Assembly: GCF_003054285.1 (NCBI RefSeq)
Contig: NZ_QBKS01000001.1
Location: 868,001-932,000, forward strand
Direction: 5' to 3'
DNA: 64,000 bases
Source: Litoreibacter ponti
GTDB lineage: Bacteria > Pseudomonadota > Alphaproteobacteria > Rhodobacterales > Rhodobacteraceae
Shown: piece by piece, positions 18,405 through 26,349 of the stretch
How the letters are laid out: each line of letters opens with the position of its first letter
Position numbering within the stretch: the first letter of the stretch is position 1
Notes under the pieces: model-generated
The model's input: the letters and a program-made list of their open reading frames with translations, nothing else
Database searches by the model: none
What the model was told of the DNA's origin: nothing
Program-made: the position numbers and the translations under genes

Positions 18405-19382
18405 GTGACCAGTATCCATTTTCTGCGACGACAGCTTGTCACAAAGCTTTGTCTGCTGGCGGTCTTCATGTCCTTCCAGACCGGGGACCGGGCGCAGGCG
18501 CAAACTTGCGTGACACTCCCAAATTTTGAAGAGTTGAACGTGCAGGCCGCCTATATCCTGTTCAACCCGATAGATCATTTCAATCGCAAGAGCCTGCGAG
18601 GGCTGCTGTCCTCGATCGACAAGGCGGAACGGACGTCGCTGCGCGCAAGTCTGGACGCGCGCTTCCGCGCGGCGGATTATGCCGAGATCAACGCGACCCT
18701 GTTTGACTTGCGACGTATGGCGCAGGCCGGTCTTCTCTATGAACGCAGCGAGATGGCGCGGTTCGCCAGACAGAAGAACCTCGCCGCCCGCGCCAAAAGT
18801 ATGCGCCAGATGTTGGATAGCCTCTGCGAAGACCCGGCGCCGTCCCGCAGCTCTTCTCAGCGCGACAACAAACCCGACTCGATGTCCGCGGTCGTCAGCC
18901 AAGCCCTCAGGCGCAAACAAGACCCGCCCAAATCGTCCGGCTCTCGGTCTCATTCCGCGCTCCTGTGGCTTTATACCGCCGTTGGCGCGCTCCTCGTCTC
19001 AGCCATCATCGCGCCCCATATCGTATCGCGAATTTATGCAAAGATGTTGCGGCGGGCCACCTGTCGCGTCTCTGCGCAGCTGGAAATCGGCGACAGGGCA
19101 ATCGAAGGAAAAATAACGCGCATGAGTCTGCGTGGGCTCGATTTCGAGGCATCGACAGACGAACTTGCAACGTCCGAGCCAGCTGCGCAGATCGGTGACC
19201 GTGTCGGCATAACAATCGGGTCGCATAGTCTGAGACTGCGCATCTCCTACATGCCGGACGGACCCAATCCTAAACTTGGCCTGCGCATTCTGCGGGAGTT
19301 GGACCCGACCCAGCTTCACCAGATCCTCGCCATGTCGTCGATCCCGCCAGTCCATGATCCAAAGCGGCGCAGCGCGACCTGA
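18405..19382 (+). CDS. Unknown exported/membrane protein with PilZ-like C-terminal domain (paralogue A)
   Basis: I do not recognise a named family. The 325 residues show a signal peptide (to about 33), a helical periplasmic region with Cys 35 and Cys 141 that may pair, a low-complexity linker, a membrane segment at about 185-207 and a C-terminal beta-rich domain (about 216-300). That domain resembles PilZ: RATCR gives an RxxxR motif at 217-221 and RMSLRG follows at 239-244, although the Asp/Asn of the c-di-GMP motif is replaced by Arg. The start is GTG at 18405. A paralogue with the same plan lies at 21265. A periplasmic sensor with a nucleotide-binding output is only a hypothesis. Confidence 0.75.
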   Translation: MTSIHFLRRQLVTKLCLLAVFMSFQTGDRAQAQTCVTLPNFEELNVQAAYILFNPIDHFNRKSLRGLLSSIDKAERTSLRASLDARFRAADYAEINATLFDLRRMAQAGLLYERSEMARFARQKNLAARAKSMRQMLDSLCEDPAPSRSSSQRDNKPDSMSAVVSQALRRKQDPPKSSGSRSHSALLWLYTAVGALLVSAIIAPHIVSRIYAKMLRRATCRVSAQLEIGDRAIEGKITRMSLRGLDFEASTDELATSEPAAQIGDRVGITIGSHSLRLRISYMPDGPNPKLGLRILRELDPTQLHQILAMSSIPPVHDPKRRSAT

Positions 19383-19490
19383 ACCAGCGCCTTTGTTTGC
19401 GGCGACCCGATTTCTCTCTTGCGAAGGTGCCGCTTTGGGGTCAGCGTAGCCATCGTGAATACGTATTCTCCGATATCCAGTAGAGACCCG

Positions 19491-20516
19491 ATGTCCCAGA
19501 TTGCTGCCGCCAAGGCCACCGCGCGCGCCTTTACCGACGCCTTCGACGCCAGCCCGCCCGACGCGCGTCTTCGGGTTCTGAAGCAGCACTCAACGCCCGA
19601 CTTCACATGGCGCGGCGTTCACCCGTTCAATGTGCAACCGGGGGCCGAGGCTGCGATGCAGGCCTTCTGGACCCCGCTCCTCACCGCCTTCACCGCGCTC
19701 CAGCGGCGCGAGGATGTCTTCTTCGCCGGCCAAAATGATTGCGACAGCTTCACCTCGACCTGGACCTGCTCCATGGGGCATTTCATGGGCTTGTTTGACC
19801 AGCCCTGGCTCGGCATCCCGCCCACCGGCAAGATGGCCTTCCTGCGCTATGCGGAGTTCCACCGGATCGAGGACGGCAAAATCGCCGAGACCGCGCTGTT
19901 TTGCGATGTGCTCTCGGTCATGGCGCAGGCCGGGGTCGATCCGATGCCGCCCCAGACCGGCGCCAGCTTCATCATCCCCGGGCCTCGCACCAATGACGGG
20001 CTGCTCCTCGCACCGCAGCCTGAGGCCGAAGGCACCAAGACCCTCGCCCTCGTCAACAACATGGCCGCAATGATCACCGAGGCGAACAAGGCGCTGCAGG
20101 GAGAAAGCGATTGGTCACTCTCGCCCCATGAAGAGTTGGCGCTCAACTGGCACGAGGACATGATTTGGTACGGCCCCCACGGCATTGGCTCGACCTACAC
20201 GATCGACCGCTATATCGCGCAGCACCAACGCCCATTCCGCACCCATCTCGCCGACCGGGTCTTCAACGGACACGTCGCGCGATTGGCCGAGGGCAACTAT
20301 TGCGGCTTCTTCGGCTGGCCCAATCTGACCATGACGCCGCTTGGCGGCTATCTCGGCATGCCCGGCGGCGGCGCGCCCGCCGATATGCGCGTGGTCGATA
20401 TCTACCGCCGCGACGGCGACAAGCTGTCCGAGAACTGGGTGATCATCGACATGCTGCATTTCCTCAAGATGCAAGGCCTCGACGTGCTGGACAGGCTCGC
20501 CCAAGGCGTCCGCTAG
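19491..20516 (+). CDS. Tandem SnoaL/NTF2-like protein
   Basis: The 341-residue cytoplasmic protein has two NTF2/SnoaL-like units, roughly 1-165 and 185-335. Each has an N-terminal helix (ARAFTDAFDA; LALNWHEDM), a central GIPPTGK or HGIGS turn region, and a C-terminal strand with DGKIAETALFCDV or DGDKLSENWVIIDML. SnoaL-type polyketide cyclase or dehydratase folds bind small molecules; no substrate can be inferred. The ATG at 19491 opens the first unit. It is one base upstream of the GST-like gene, so the two are a translational pair. Confidence 0.72.
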   Translation: MSQIAAAKATARAFTDAFDASPPDARLRVLKQHSTPDFTWRGVHPFNVQPGAEAAMQAFWTPLLTAFTALQRREDVFFAGQNDCDSFTSTWTCSMGHFMGLFDQPWLGIPPTGKMAFLRYAEFHRIEDGKIAETALFCDVLSVMAQAGVDPMPPQTGASFIIPGPRTNDGLLLAPQPEAEGTKTLALVNNMAAMITEANKALQGESDWSLSPHEELALNWHEDMIWYGPHGIGSTYTIDRYIAQHQRPFRTHLADRVFNGHVARLAEGNYCGFFGWPNLTMTPLGGYLGMPGGGAPADMRVVDIYRRDGDKLSENWVIIDMLHFLKMQGLDVLDRLAQGVR

Positions 20517-20517
20517 G

Positions 20518-21162
20518 ATGTACACGGTCTACTCGGTCGACCATTCTCTCTATTGTGCAAAGCTGCGCCTCGTCCTGCGTCACAAGCGGCTCGAGTGGCG
20601 TGACGTCCCGCCTCCAGGCGGCACCGGATCTGCCGACTATCTGTCCCTCGTGCCGACTGGCAACCTGCCCGCCCTGGTCGACGGGACACTGACCCTGACC
20701 GACAGCGAGGCCATCGCGGAATACCTCGAAGAAAAGCACCCAAGCCCCGCGATGCTGCCGTCCGGGCTCGTGCCACGGGCCCTGTCCCGCGAGCGCAGCC
20801 GGTTTCACGACACCCGGCTGGAGCCCGCCCTGCGGCTTACGTTCTCGAACACCGACCCGCGCACACGCAGGCCGGACGAGATCACAGCCGCCCATGCCGA
20901 GATCACGAAGCGCCTCGCCGCTCTTGAGATTTTGCTGAAAGCGCCCCTGTCGCGCGACCAGCTCTGGCTCGGCGATTGTGGGATCATCATTACCTGCGAA
21001 TGGCTTGATATCATGGTGGAATATGGCGTCCTCCCAACCCTCGACATGGGGCCAGAGATCATCCGCTACCGCGCGCAGATGCAAGAGTTCGACGCCGTTG
21101 CGGCAGAGCTCGTCTGCTATCTGCCCCACATGCACGACTGGATGGACAGCAAGCACCGGTAA
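20518..21162 (+). CDS. Glutathione S-transferase family protein
   Basis: The 214-residue protein has an N-terminal thioredoxin-like domain with YSVDHSLYCAKLRLVLRHK, the conserved cis-Pro region GNLPALVDG and the glutathione-binding TDSEAIAEYLEE. An all-helical C-terminal domain (about 90-210) follows. The active-site region keeps Ser and Cys. The start is one base past the stop of the SnoaL-like gene. Substrate unknown; the partner suggests modification of a small organic molecule, which is inference. Confidence 0.85.
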   Translation: MYTVYSVDHSLYCAKLRLVLRHKRLEWRDVPPPGGTGSADYLSLVPTGNLPALVDGTLTLTDSEAIAEYLEEKHPSPAMLPSGLVPRALSRERSRFHDTRLEPALRLTFSNTDPRTRRPDEITAAHAEITKRLAALEILLKAPLSRDQLWLGDCGIIITCEWLDIMVEYGVLPTLDMGPEIIRYRAQMQEFDAVAAELVCYLPHMHDWMDSKHR

Positions 21163-21264
21163 AGACGCGCTTAACTATGCGAGAAGAATTTCGCGCCTCG
21201 TCTCCACTAAATTAACGGTTTTGGTCGATCCTGCCCGCGTTTTGCGAGTGAAGGACATGTCGAC

Positions 21265-22260
21265 ATGGGCCACAGTTTCCGCGGTCTCCAAGGCGCGATC
21301 AAGGCGTGGGTGTTGGCAATCGTGCTTCTTGCGACCTCGACCACCGGGTGGGCCAAGTGCCGCGACCTGGTGAACGTGAAAAGCCTCGCAAGCATCGGCT
21401 TCCAGATGATGGACAACCCGTCGGAGACCTATTCCATCGGCTCTGCCCAGCGTATCGAACAGTTCTATTCGCAACTAGAGCGCCGCAAGCTGCGCCTCAT
21501 GCTGGACGCTCAATACAAGGCGATCCATTTCCCAGAAATCATGACCTATTTCGCCAAGCTAGGCGAGCTGTCCAAAATCATCCGCCTCTATGGCAGCCGT
21601 GAAATGCGCCGCTACATCCACCGCGAAAAGCTGGTGGCGCAATCCCAGGCCGTAAAGCAAATCCTGAACCGCGCTTGCGCGGAGACTGCGAAGCCCGCAG
21701 CAAGCTCAAAAGAGGATCTGACTTCGCCAAGTCAGCTCATTGCGAAATCCTATGCAAAGAAGGCACGTCCGCCCGAGATCAACACGGGCCCGGCACTGCT
21801 CGCCAGCAGTTGGCCGCCGATGTTCCTGGCGTTGCTGACCTTCGCGACACTCGCCATAGCAGGACTGGCTACATTACTGAGCCGCAAGGAAATCAGGCAC
21901 AAACAATCGAATGATAATGGGATCGAGGCGATCTTGAGCGCCGGTGACATGCGCATTTCCGGTCATATCCACGGTATCGACCCGGCGTCTTGCACCTTCG
22001 CGATCAATCCCATGCAGCGCGCCGCCGCCGAAGAGATGCTTGAGCAGCCCAAAGACCTCAAACTGGAGCTTTCCAGCGTGACCTTCCCCGTGACCTACGA
22101 CGATCATTCGTTCGAAATTCCTGCCGGAGTGGGTCTGAGTTTCCGAACGCCTGTCATCGCAGATCAGATCGACACTCTGTGCGCCGAAGCAAGGTCGCGC
22201 CCGATCCGCACAAAAAAATGGCGAGGCCTTGGGCAGCCTCGCCATTCTATTCAGGCATAA
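21265..22260 (+). CDS. Unknown exported/membrane protein (paralogue B)
   Basis: 331 residues with the same layout as the gene at 18405: signal peptide to about 30, Cys 32 and Cys 138 framing a helical periplasmic domain, a linker, one membrane segment at about 186-206 and a C-terminal beta-rich domain (218-310). The periplasmic parts align (LDAQYKAIHFPEI here, LDARFRAADYAEI in A; SREMRRYIHREKLVA against SEMARFARQKNLAA), so they are paralogues. The C-terminal domain has lost the RxxxR and SxxG motifs seen in A. The last codons overlap the acpP terminator. Function unknown. Confidence 0.72.
   Translation: MGHSFRGLQGAIKAWVLAIVLLATSTTGWAKCRDLVNVKSLASIGFQMMDNPSETYSIGSAQRIEQFYSQLERRKLRLMLDAQYKAIHFPEIMTYFAKLGELSKIIRLYGSREMRRYIHREKLVAQSQAVKQILNRACAETAKPAASSKEDLTSPSQLIAKSYAKKARPPEINTGPALLASSWPPMFLALLTFATLAIAGLATLLSRKEIRHKQSNDNGIEAILSAGDMRISGHIHGIDPASCTFAINPMQRAAAEEMLEQPKDLKLELSSVTFPVTYDDHSFEIPAGVGLSFRTPVIADQIDTLCAEARSRPIRTKKWRGLGQPRHSIQA
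22211..22245 (-). terminator. Terminator of acpP inside the end of the convergent gene
   Basis: A 10-bp stem (22218-22227 with 22236-22245) is followed on the minus strand by a run of seven T. It lies 51 bases past the acpP stop and within the last codons of the plus-strand gene ending at 22260. Confidence 0.8.
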
Positions 22261-22295
22261 TTCTCTGGAGGGCGCATCGCGCCCGCGAGAGGCGC

Positions 22296-22529
22296 TTAGG
22301 ACGCTTCAGAGATAAACTTCACCGCGTCGCCAAACGTCTGGATCGTCTCGGCGGCGTCGTCGGGGATCTCGATGCCGAACTCTTCTTCGAACGCCATAAC
22401 CAGCTCAACGGTGTCCAGGCTGTCTGCGCCCAGATCATCGATGAAAGATGCGCTCTCGACGACCTTGTCTTCTTCCACACCCAGGTGCTCGACAACGATC
22501 TTTCTCACGCGGTCTGCAATGTCGCTCAT
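22296..22529 (-). CDS. acpP: Acyl carrier protein
   Basis: Carries growing acyl chains on phosphopantetheine. The 77-residue acidic protein has the GADSLDTVELVM motif with the modified serine at about 37 and the family start MSDIADRVRKIVVEHLG. The frame is open 26 codons further upstream without similarity. It lies after fabG on the same strand with a 220-base gap (22530-22748) likely holding its own strong promoter; the next fab gene, fabF, is separated by the four-gene plus-strand cassette. Confidence 0.98.
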   Translation of the reverse strand: MSDIADRVRKIVVEHLGVEEDKVVESASFIDDLGADSLDTVELVMAFEEEFGIEIPDDAAETIQTFGDAVKFISEAS

Positions 22530-22748
22530 ATTGTGTTCCTCGTATTTGCTCGGGGCTCGCCCGCTTTTGTGGCGGGCAGGAAACCCCACCCAAGTCATAT
22601 GGGCCAATTCGGCCTGTTTTTGCCGCTCGCACGGCCACCAAGGCTAGGCCCCGGCTCGGTTCTGCGCCGCCTATAGCATACCAAATGGGGAGTGCAAACG
22701 CTTATGCAACCCCGGCTAAAGCGGCGCAAAATGGCAACAGCGCGCCGC

Positions 22749-23486
22749 TCACAGCATCGCCATTCCGCCATTCACATGCAGCGTCGTGCCGGTGGTGTAG
22801 CCCGCCTCCGCACTCGCCAGATAGAGCGCGGCGGACGCGATTTCGGCCGCCTCGCCCATTCTTCCAGCCGGGATTTGCCCTAAGATGCCGGATTTCTGGT
22901 CGTCGGTCAGCTTGTCCGTCATCGCTGTGGTGATGAAGCCCGGTGCGATGCAATTGACGGTGATCCCGCGCGACGCGACCTCGTAGGCCAGCGATTTCGA
23001 CATGCCCACCATGCCAGCCTTCGAGGCCGCGTAATTCGCCTGCCCCGGGTTGCCCGTCGCACCGACCACGGAGGAGATATTCACGATCCGCCCCCACCGC
23101 GCCTTCATCATGCCGCGCAGCACGCCTTTGCACAGTTTGAAGGTCGAGGTCAGGTTGACGTCGATCACCGACTGCCACTCATCGTCGGACATGCGCATGA
23201 ACAGGTTGTCGCGCGTGATGCCCGCGTTGTTGACCAGGATATCCACGCTGCCCATCGCCTCCGCCGCTTGCTTCGGCAGCGCGTCGACCGCTTCGAAATC
23301 GCTCAGATTGCACGTCAGCACGTGGGCGCGGTCGCCCAACTCGCCCGCAAGCGCCTCTAATGGCTCGACCCGCGTGCCTGACAGGCCCACGGTCGCGCCC
23401 GCACCATGCAGCGCACGCGCAATATCGCCCCCAATCCCGCCAGACGCGCCCGTAATCAGCGCATTTTTTCCCTCTAAGTTGAACAT
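22749..23486 (-). CDS. fabG: 3-oxoacyl-ACP reductase
   Basis: NADPH-dependent reductase of the fatty acid cycle. The 245 residues show TGASGGIGG, NNAGITRDN, catalytic Ser, and YAASK with IAPGFITTAMTDKL after it. The start MFNLEGKNALITGAS is standard. It lies 25 bases after a lipoprotein gene that is itself overlapped with fabD, and upstream of acpP. Confidence 0.96.
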   Translation of the reverse strand: MFNLEGKNALITGASGGIGGDIARALHGAGATVGLSGTRVEPLEALAGELGDRAHVLTCNLSDFEAVDALPKQAAEAMGSVDILVNNAGITRDNLFMRMSDDEWQSVIDVNLTSTFKLCKGVLRGMMKARWGRIVNISSVVGATGNPGQANYAASKAGMVGMSKSLAYEVASRGITVNCIAPGFITTAMTDKLTDDQKSGILGQIPAGRMGEAAEIASAALYLASAEAGYTTGTTLHVNGGMAML

Positions 23487-23511
23487 CTTGCTGCCCTTTC
23501 CTGATCTTGTC

Positions 23512-24072
23512 TCAGCGTGTGACCACGCCATATCGTTCCAACTCGTCCCGGCTCATCACGTGGACCTCGTCAAAGGCCGCGGCCTCGACCGTGAACCAGT
23601 AAAACGCGTCCGAGCCCAGCATATCCTCGATATATCCGCGGGTCGGCTCATGCTGTCGTGCGCCGCGCGGGTAGTCCCGCGCCGACCCGAAGCCCGTTTG
23701 CCATTCATGCACGCCCACCACGGCCCCCGGGGCCACAACCCGGTCGACGCCCGCCAGAAACAGATCCACCCCGCCCGAATACACCTCGCTCGACGCGTCC
23801 ATCCGCGTGGCCAGCCCTATATCGCGGATCGTGTAGCCCATCTCGGCCACGACCTCGTCATCGGTCGAGCCATCAATCCGGCCCAGCACCACCACCGCCA
23901 CGCCCGGGTTTTCATCAAGAACGGACACGAATTGCCGCAAGGCGCGCGAGTTGATCACCCCGTCGAGCCGCAGTACCTCGCCATCGACGCGCATGTCGAG
24001 CGTCTGGGACATGTTCTCCACCGTCCCGCAGCCCGCCACCAGGGCGAGCGCCACGAGGCGGGCTTTAAGCAC
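23512..24072 (-). CDS. ClpP/crotonase-fold lipoprotein (COG3904-like)
   Basis: 186 residues with a lipoprotein signal (ALVAGCGT, lipid Cys at about 15). The rest resembles predicted periplasmic ClpP-fold proteins: RLDGVINSRALRQFVSVLD, a strand with VVVLGRIDGSTDDE, then GLATRMDASSEVYSGGVDLFLAG and GAVVGVHEWQTGFG. The usual Ser-Ala-Cys nucleophile region reads VYSGGVD, so catalytic activity is uncertain. The start overlaps the fabD stop by 8 bases and fabG follows after 25 bases, so it is embedded in the fab operon. Its role there is not known. Confidence 0.7.
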   Translation of the reverse strand: MLKARLVALALVAGCGTVENMSQTLDMRVDGEVLRLDGVINSRALRQFVSVLDENPGVAVVVLGRIDGSTDDEVVAEMGYTIRDIGLATRMDASSEVYSGGVDLFLAGVDRVVAPGAVVGVHEWQTGFGSARDYPRGARQHEPTRGYIEDMLGSDAFYWFTVEAAAFDEVHVMSRDELERYGVVTR

Positions 24073-25003
24073 TCAGTGCCTCAACCGCCGCTTTCACGTC
24101 ATCGGCCGAGCCCACGGCGCGGGTCGACACGGCACGGTCGATCCGGCGGACCATGCCGATCAGCGCCTTGCCCGCGCCCAGTTCCCAGATTTCGTCGACG
24201 CCCTGCGCGGCCATGTAGCCCACGCTCTCGCGCCAGCGGACAGAGCCTGTGATCTGCTCAATCAGCAGACGGCGGATCGCGTCAGGCTCGGAAACTGCCT
24301 CTGCCAAAACGTTCGAGACAACCGGCACCGCCGGTGTGTTGATCGCCACATCGGCCAGCGCGCCTTCCATCGCTTGCGCGGCGGGCTCCATGAGGGCGCA
24401 GTGGAACGGGGCCGACACCGGCAGCAGCACCGCGCGTTTCGCACCGCGTTCCTTGGCAAGCTCGACGGCCCGCTCGACCGCGGCCTTGTGGCCCGAGACC
24501 ACGACCTGTCCGGGGTCATTGTCATTGGCCGCCTGGCATACTTCGCCCTGGGCCGAAGCTTGCGCGACATCTTGCACCGCCTCGAAGTCCAATCCCAAAA
24601 GCGCCGCCATGGCCCCCACGCCCACAGGCACCGCCTCCTGCATCGCAAGCCCGCGAACGCGCAGCAGACGCGCGGTGTCCGCAATCGAGAACGCCCCGGC
24701 GGCGCACAGGGCCGAATATTCACCCAGCGAATGACCCGCCACAAAAGATGCTGCGTCGACCCCCACGCCCTCGGATTTCAGCGCCGCCATCACGGCCATG
24801 GACGTCGCCATCAGGGCGGGCTGCGCATTTTGGGTCAGCGTCAGCGTTTCTTGCTCGCCCTCCCAGATCAGGCCGGACAGGTCCTCTCCAAGCGCTTCGT
24901 CCACCTCGTCGAACACCGCTTTGGCCTGCGGGTAGGCCTCCGCCAGATCGCGGCCCATTCCGATGGTTTGTGCCCCTTGGCCCGGAAATACGAATGCGCG
25001 CAT
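24065..25003 (-). CDS. fabD: Malonyl-CoA:ACP transacylase
   Basis: Loads malonyl groups onto ACP. The 312 residues begin MRAFVFPGQGAQTIGMG and contain the nucleophile motif GHSLGEYSAL (Ser about 92), with the partner His in SAPFHCALMEPA. Length and start are standard. First gene of the minus-strand run fabD, lipoprotein, fabG, acpP. Confidence 0.96.
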   Translation of the reverse strand: MRAFVFPGQGAQTIGMGRDLAEAYPQAKAVFDEVDEALGEDLSGLIWEGEQETLTLTQNAQPALMATSMAVMAALKSEGVGVDAASFVAGHSLGEYSALCAAGAFSIADTARLLRVRGLAMQEAVPVGVGAMAALLGLDFEAVQDVAQASAQGEVCQAANDNDPGQVVVSGHKAAVERAVELAKERGAKRAVLLPVSAPFHCALMEPAAQAMEGALADVAINTPAVPVVSNVLAEAVSEPDAIRRLLIEQITGSVRWRESVGYMAAQGVDEIWELGAGKALIGMVRRIDRAVSTRAVGSADDVKAAVEALSA

Positions 25004-25155
25004 GCTCTGCTCCCCCGTTTATCTTGGCCTCAATGACTAGCCCAGTGCCCAAGGCCCCACAAGCGCCCGCACAGATTCTCTGCATAGATAAAGATTTGCG
25101 CGCGCGCCCCGGCCCGCTACATGACGTGCAACACAAAACACGCGGAGCTTCCCCC

Positions 25156-26349
25156 ATGCGCAGCAACACCGAAACGACCTATGGCGCGGTCGCCAAGTTC
25201 TTTCACTGGTCCATCGCCCTGCTGATCATCGCGATGATACCGCTTGGGATCTACGCCAACGACCTGCCCTATGACACCGGGGAGGCTCTGGCCGAGAAGG
25301 CGTGGTACTTCTCGCTGCACAAAACCATCGGTGTGACGATCTTCTTTCTCGCGCTGGCCCGCATCGCATGGGCGATCGCGCAGCCCAAGCCGGGGCAACT
25401 CAATGCCGATAAGCCGGTGGAGGCCGGGCTGGCCGCCCTCGCGCACTGGCTGCTTTACGCCTCGCTGGTGCTCGTCCCGCTGTCGGGCTGGATCCACCAC
25501 GCCGCGACCACCGGCTTTGCGCCGATCTGGTGGCCCTTCGGGCAGGACCTGCCGCTGGTGCCAAAGGATGACGGCCTCGCGCATACGTTCAAATCCCTAC
25601 ACATCATCTTCGAGCGGGTGCTGGTGATTACCCTGCTGGCCCATATCGCCGGCGCGCTGAAGCACCACATCATCGACCGCGACCTGACCCTTGTGCGGAT
25701 GTTGCCGGGCAAGCCGCCCTTCATCCGCCTGCCAGAGCAAAACCACCCAAGCTGGCCGATCTTCGGCGCGGTGGCGGTGTTTGCCGTCGCGCTGTCCACC
25801 GGTGCCGCGCTTGGCCTGTTCAAGCACAGCGCAGACACCCCTGCCGTGCCGACCCTCGCCGCTGTCGAAAGCGAGTGGCAGGTGCAGGACGGCACGCTCG
25901 GCCTCACCGTCCAGCAGCTTGGCAGCGCGGTCTCTGGCAGCTTCGAGGATTGGACCGCCGCGATCAATTTCTCCGAAGAGCCGAATGCCGAAGGCACTCA
26001 CGGCGATGTGGAAGTGCAGATCGCCATCGGCTCACTCACCTTGGGCTCGGTCACCTCGCAGGCCATGGGCCCCGACTTCTTCGCCGCAGAGGCGCACCCG
26101 ACCGCCGTGTTCAAGGCCGACCTATTGCCCGATGGCGAGAATTACGTGGCCGAGGGGACCCTGACGGTTAAGGGCAACACCCAGCCGGTCACCCTGCCCT
26201 TCACGCTGCAGATCGACGGGGACACGGCGGCGATGCAGGGCCAAACAACCCTGAACCGCACCAATTACAATGTGGGCGAAACGTACCCCGACGAAAGCTC
26301 GCTGGGCTTCGACGTGAATATCGAGGTCAACCTGACCGCAACCCGCTAA
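25156..26349 (+). CDS. Cytochrome b561 domain fused to YceI domain
   Basis: One 397-residue protein joins two units that are separate neighbours in E. coli (yceJ, yceI). Residues about 5-195 form a four-helix cytochrome b561 with haem-ligand histidines in KFFHWSIALL, SLHKTIGV, HWLLYASLVLVPLSGWIHH and the HIAGALKHH segment. A further membrane helix at about 198-220 leads into a periplasmic YceI lipocalin-like domain (230-397; LTVQQLGSAVSGSFEDW, TLTVKGNTQPVTLPF). YceI folds bind isoprenoids, so quinone-linked electron transfer is plausible but inferred. The 3' end overlaps the convergent otnK by 4 bases. Confidence 0.85.
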   Translation: MRSNTETTYGAVAKFFHWSIALLIIAMIPLGIYANDLPYDTGEALAEKAWYFSLHKTIGVTIFFLALARIAWAIAQPKPGQLNADKPVEAGLAALAHWLLYASLVLVPLSGWIHHAATTGFAPIWWPFGQDLPLVPKDDGLAHTFKSLHIIFERVLVITLLAHIAGALKHHIIDRDLTLVRMLPGKPPFIRLPEQNHPSWPIFGAVAVFAVALSTGAALGLFKHSADTPAVPTLAAVESEWQVQDGTLGLTVQQLGSAVSGSFEDWTAAINFSEEPNAEGTHGDVEVQIAIGSLTLGSVTSQAMGPDFFAAEAHPTAVFKADLLPDGENYVAEGTLTVKGNTQPVTLPFTLQIDGDTAAMQGQTTLNRTNYNVGETYPDESSLGFDVNIEVNLTATR

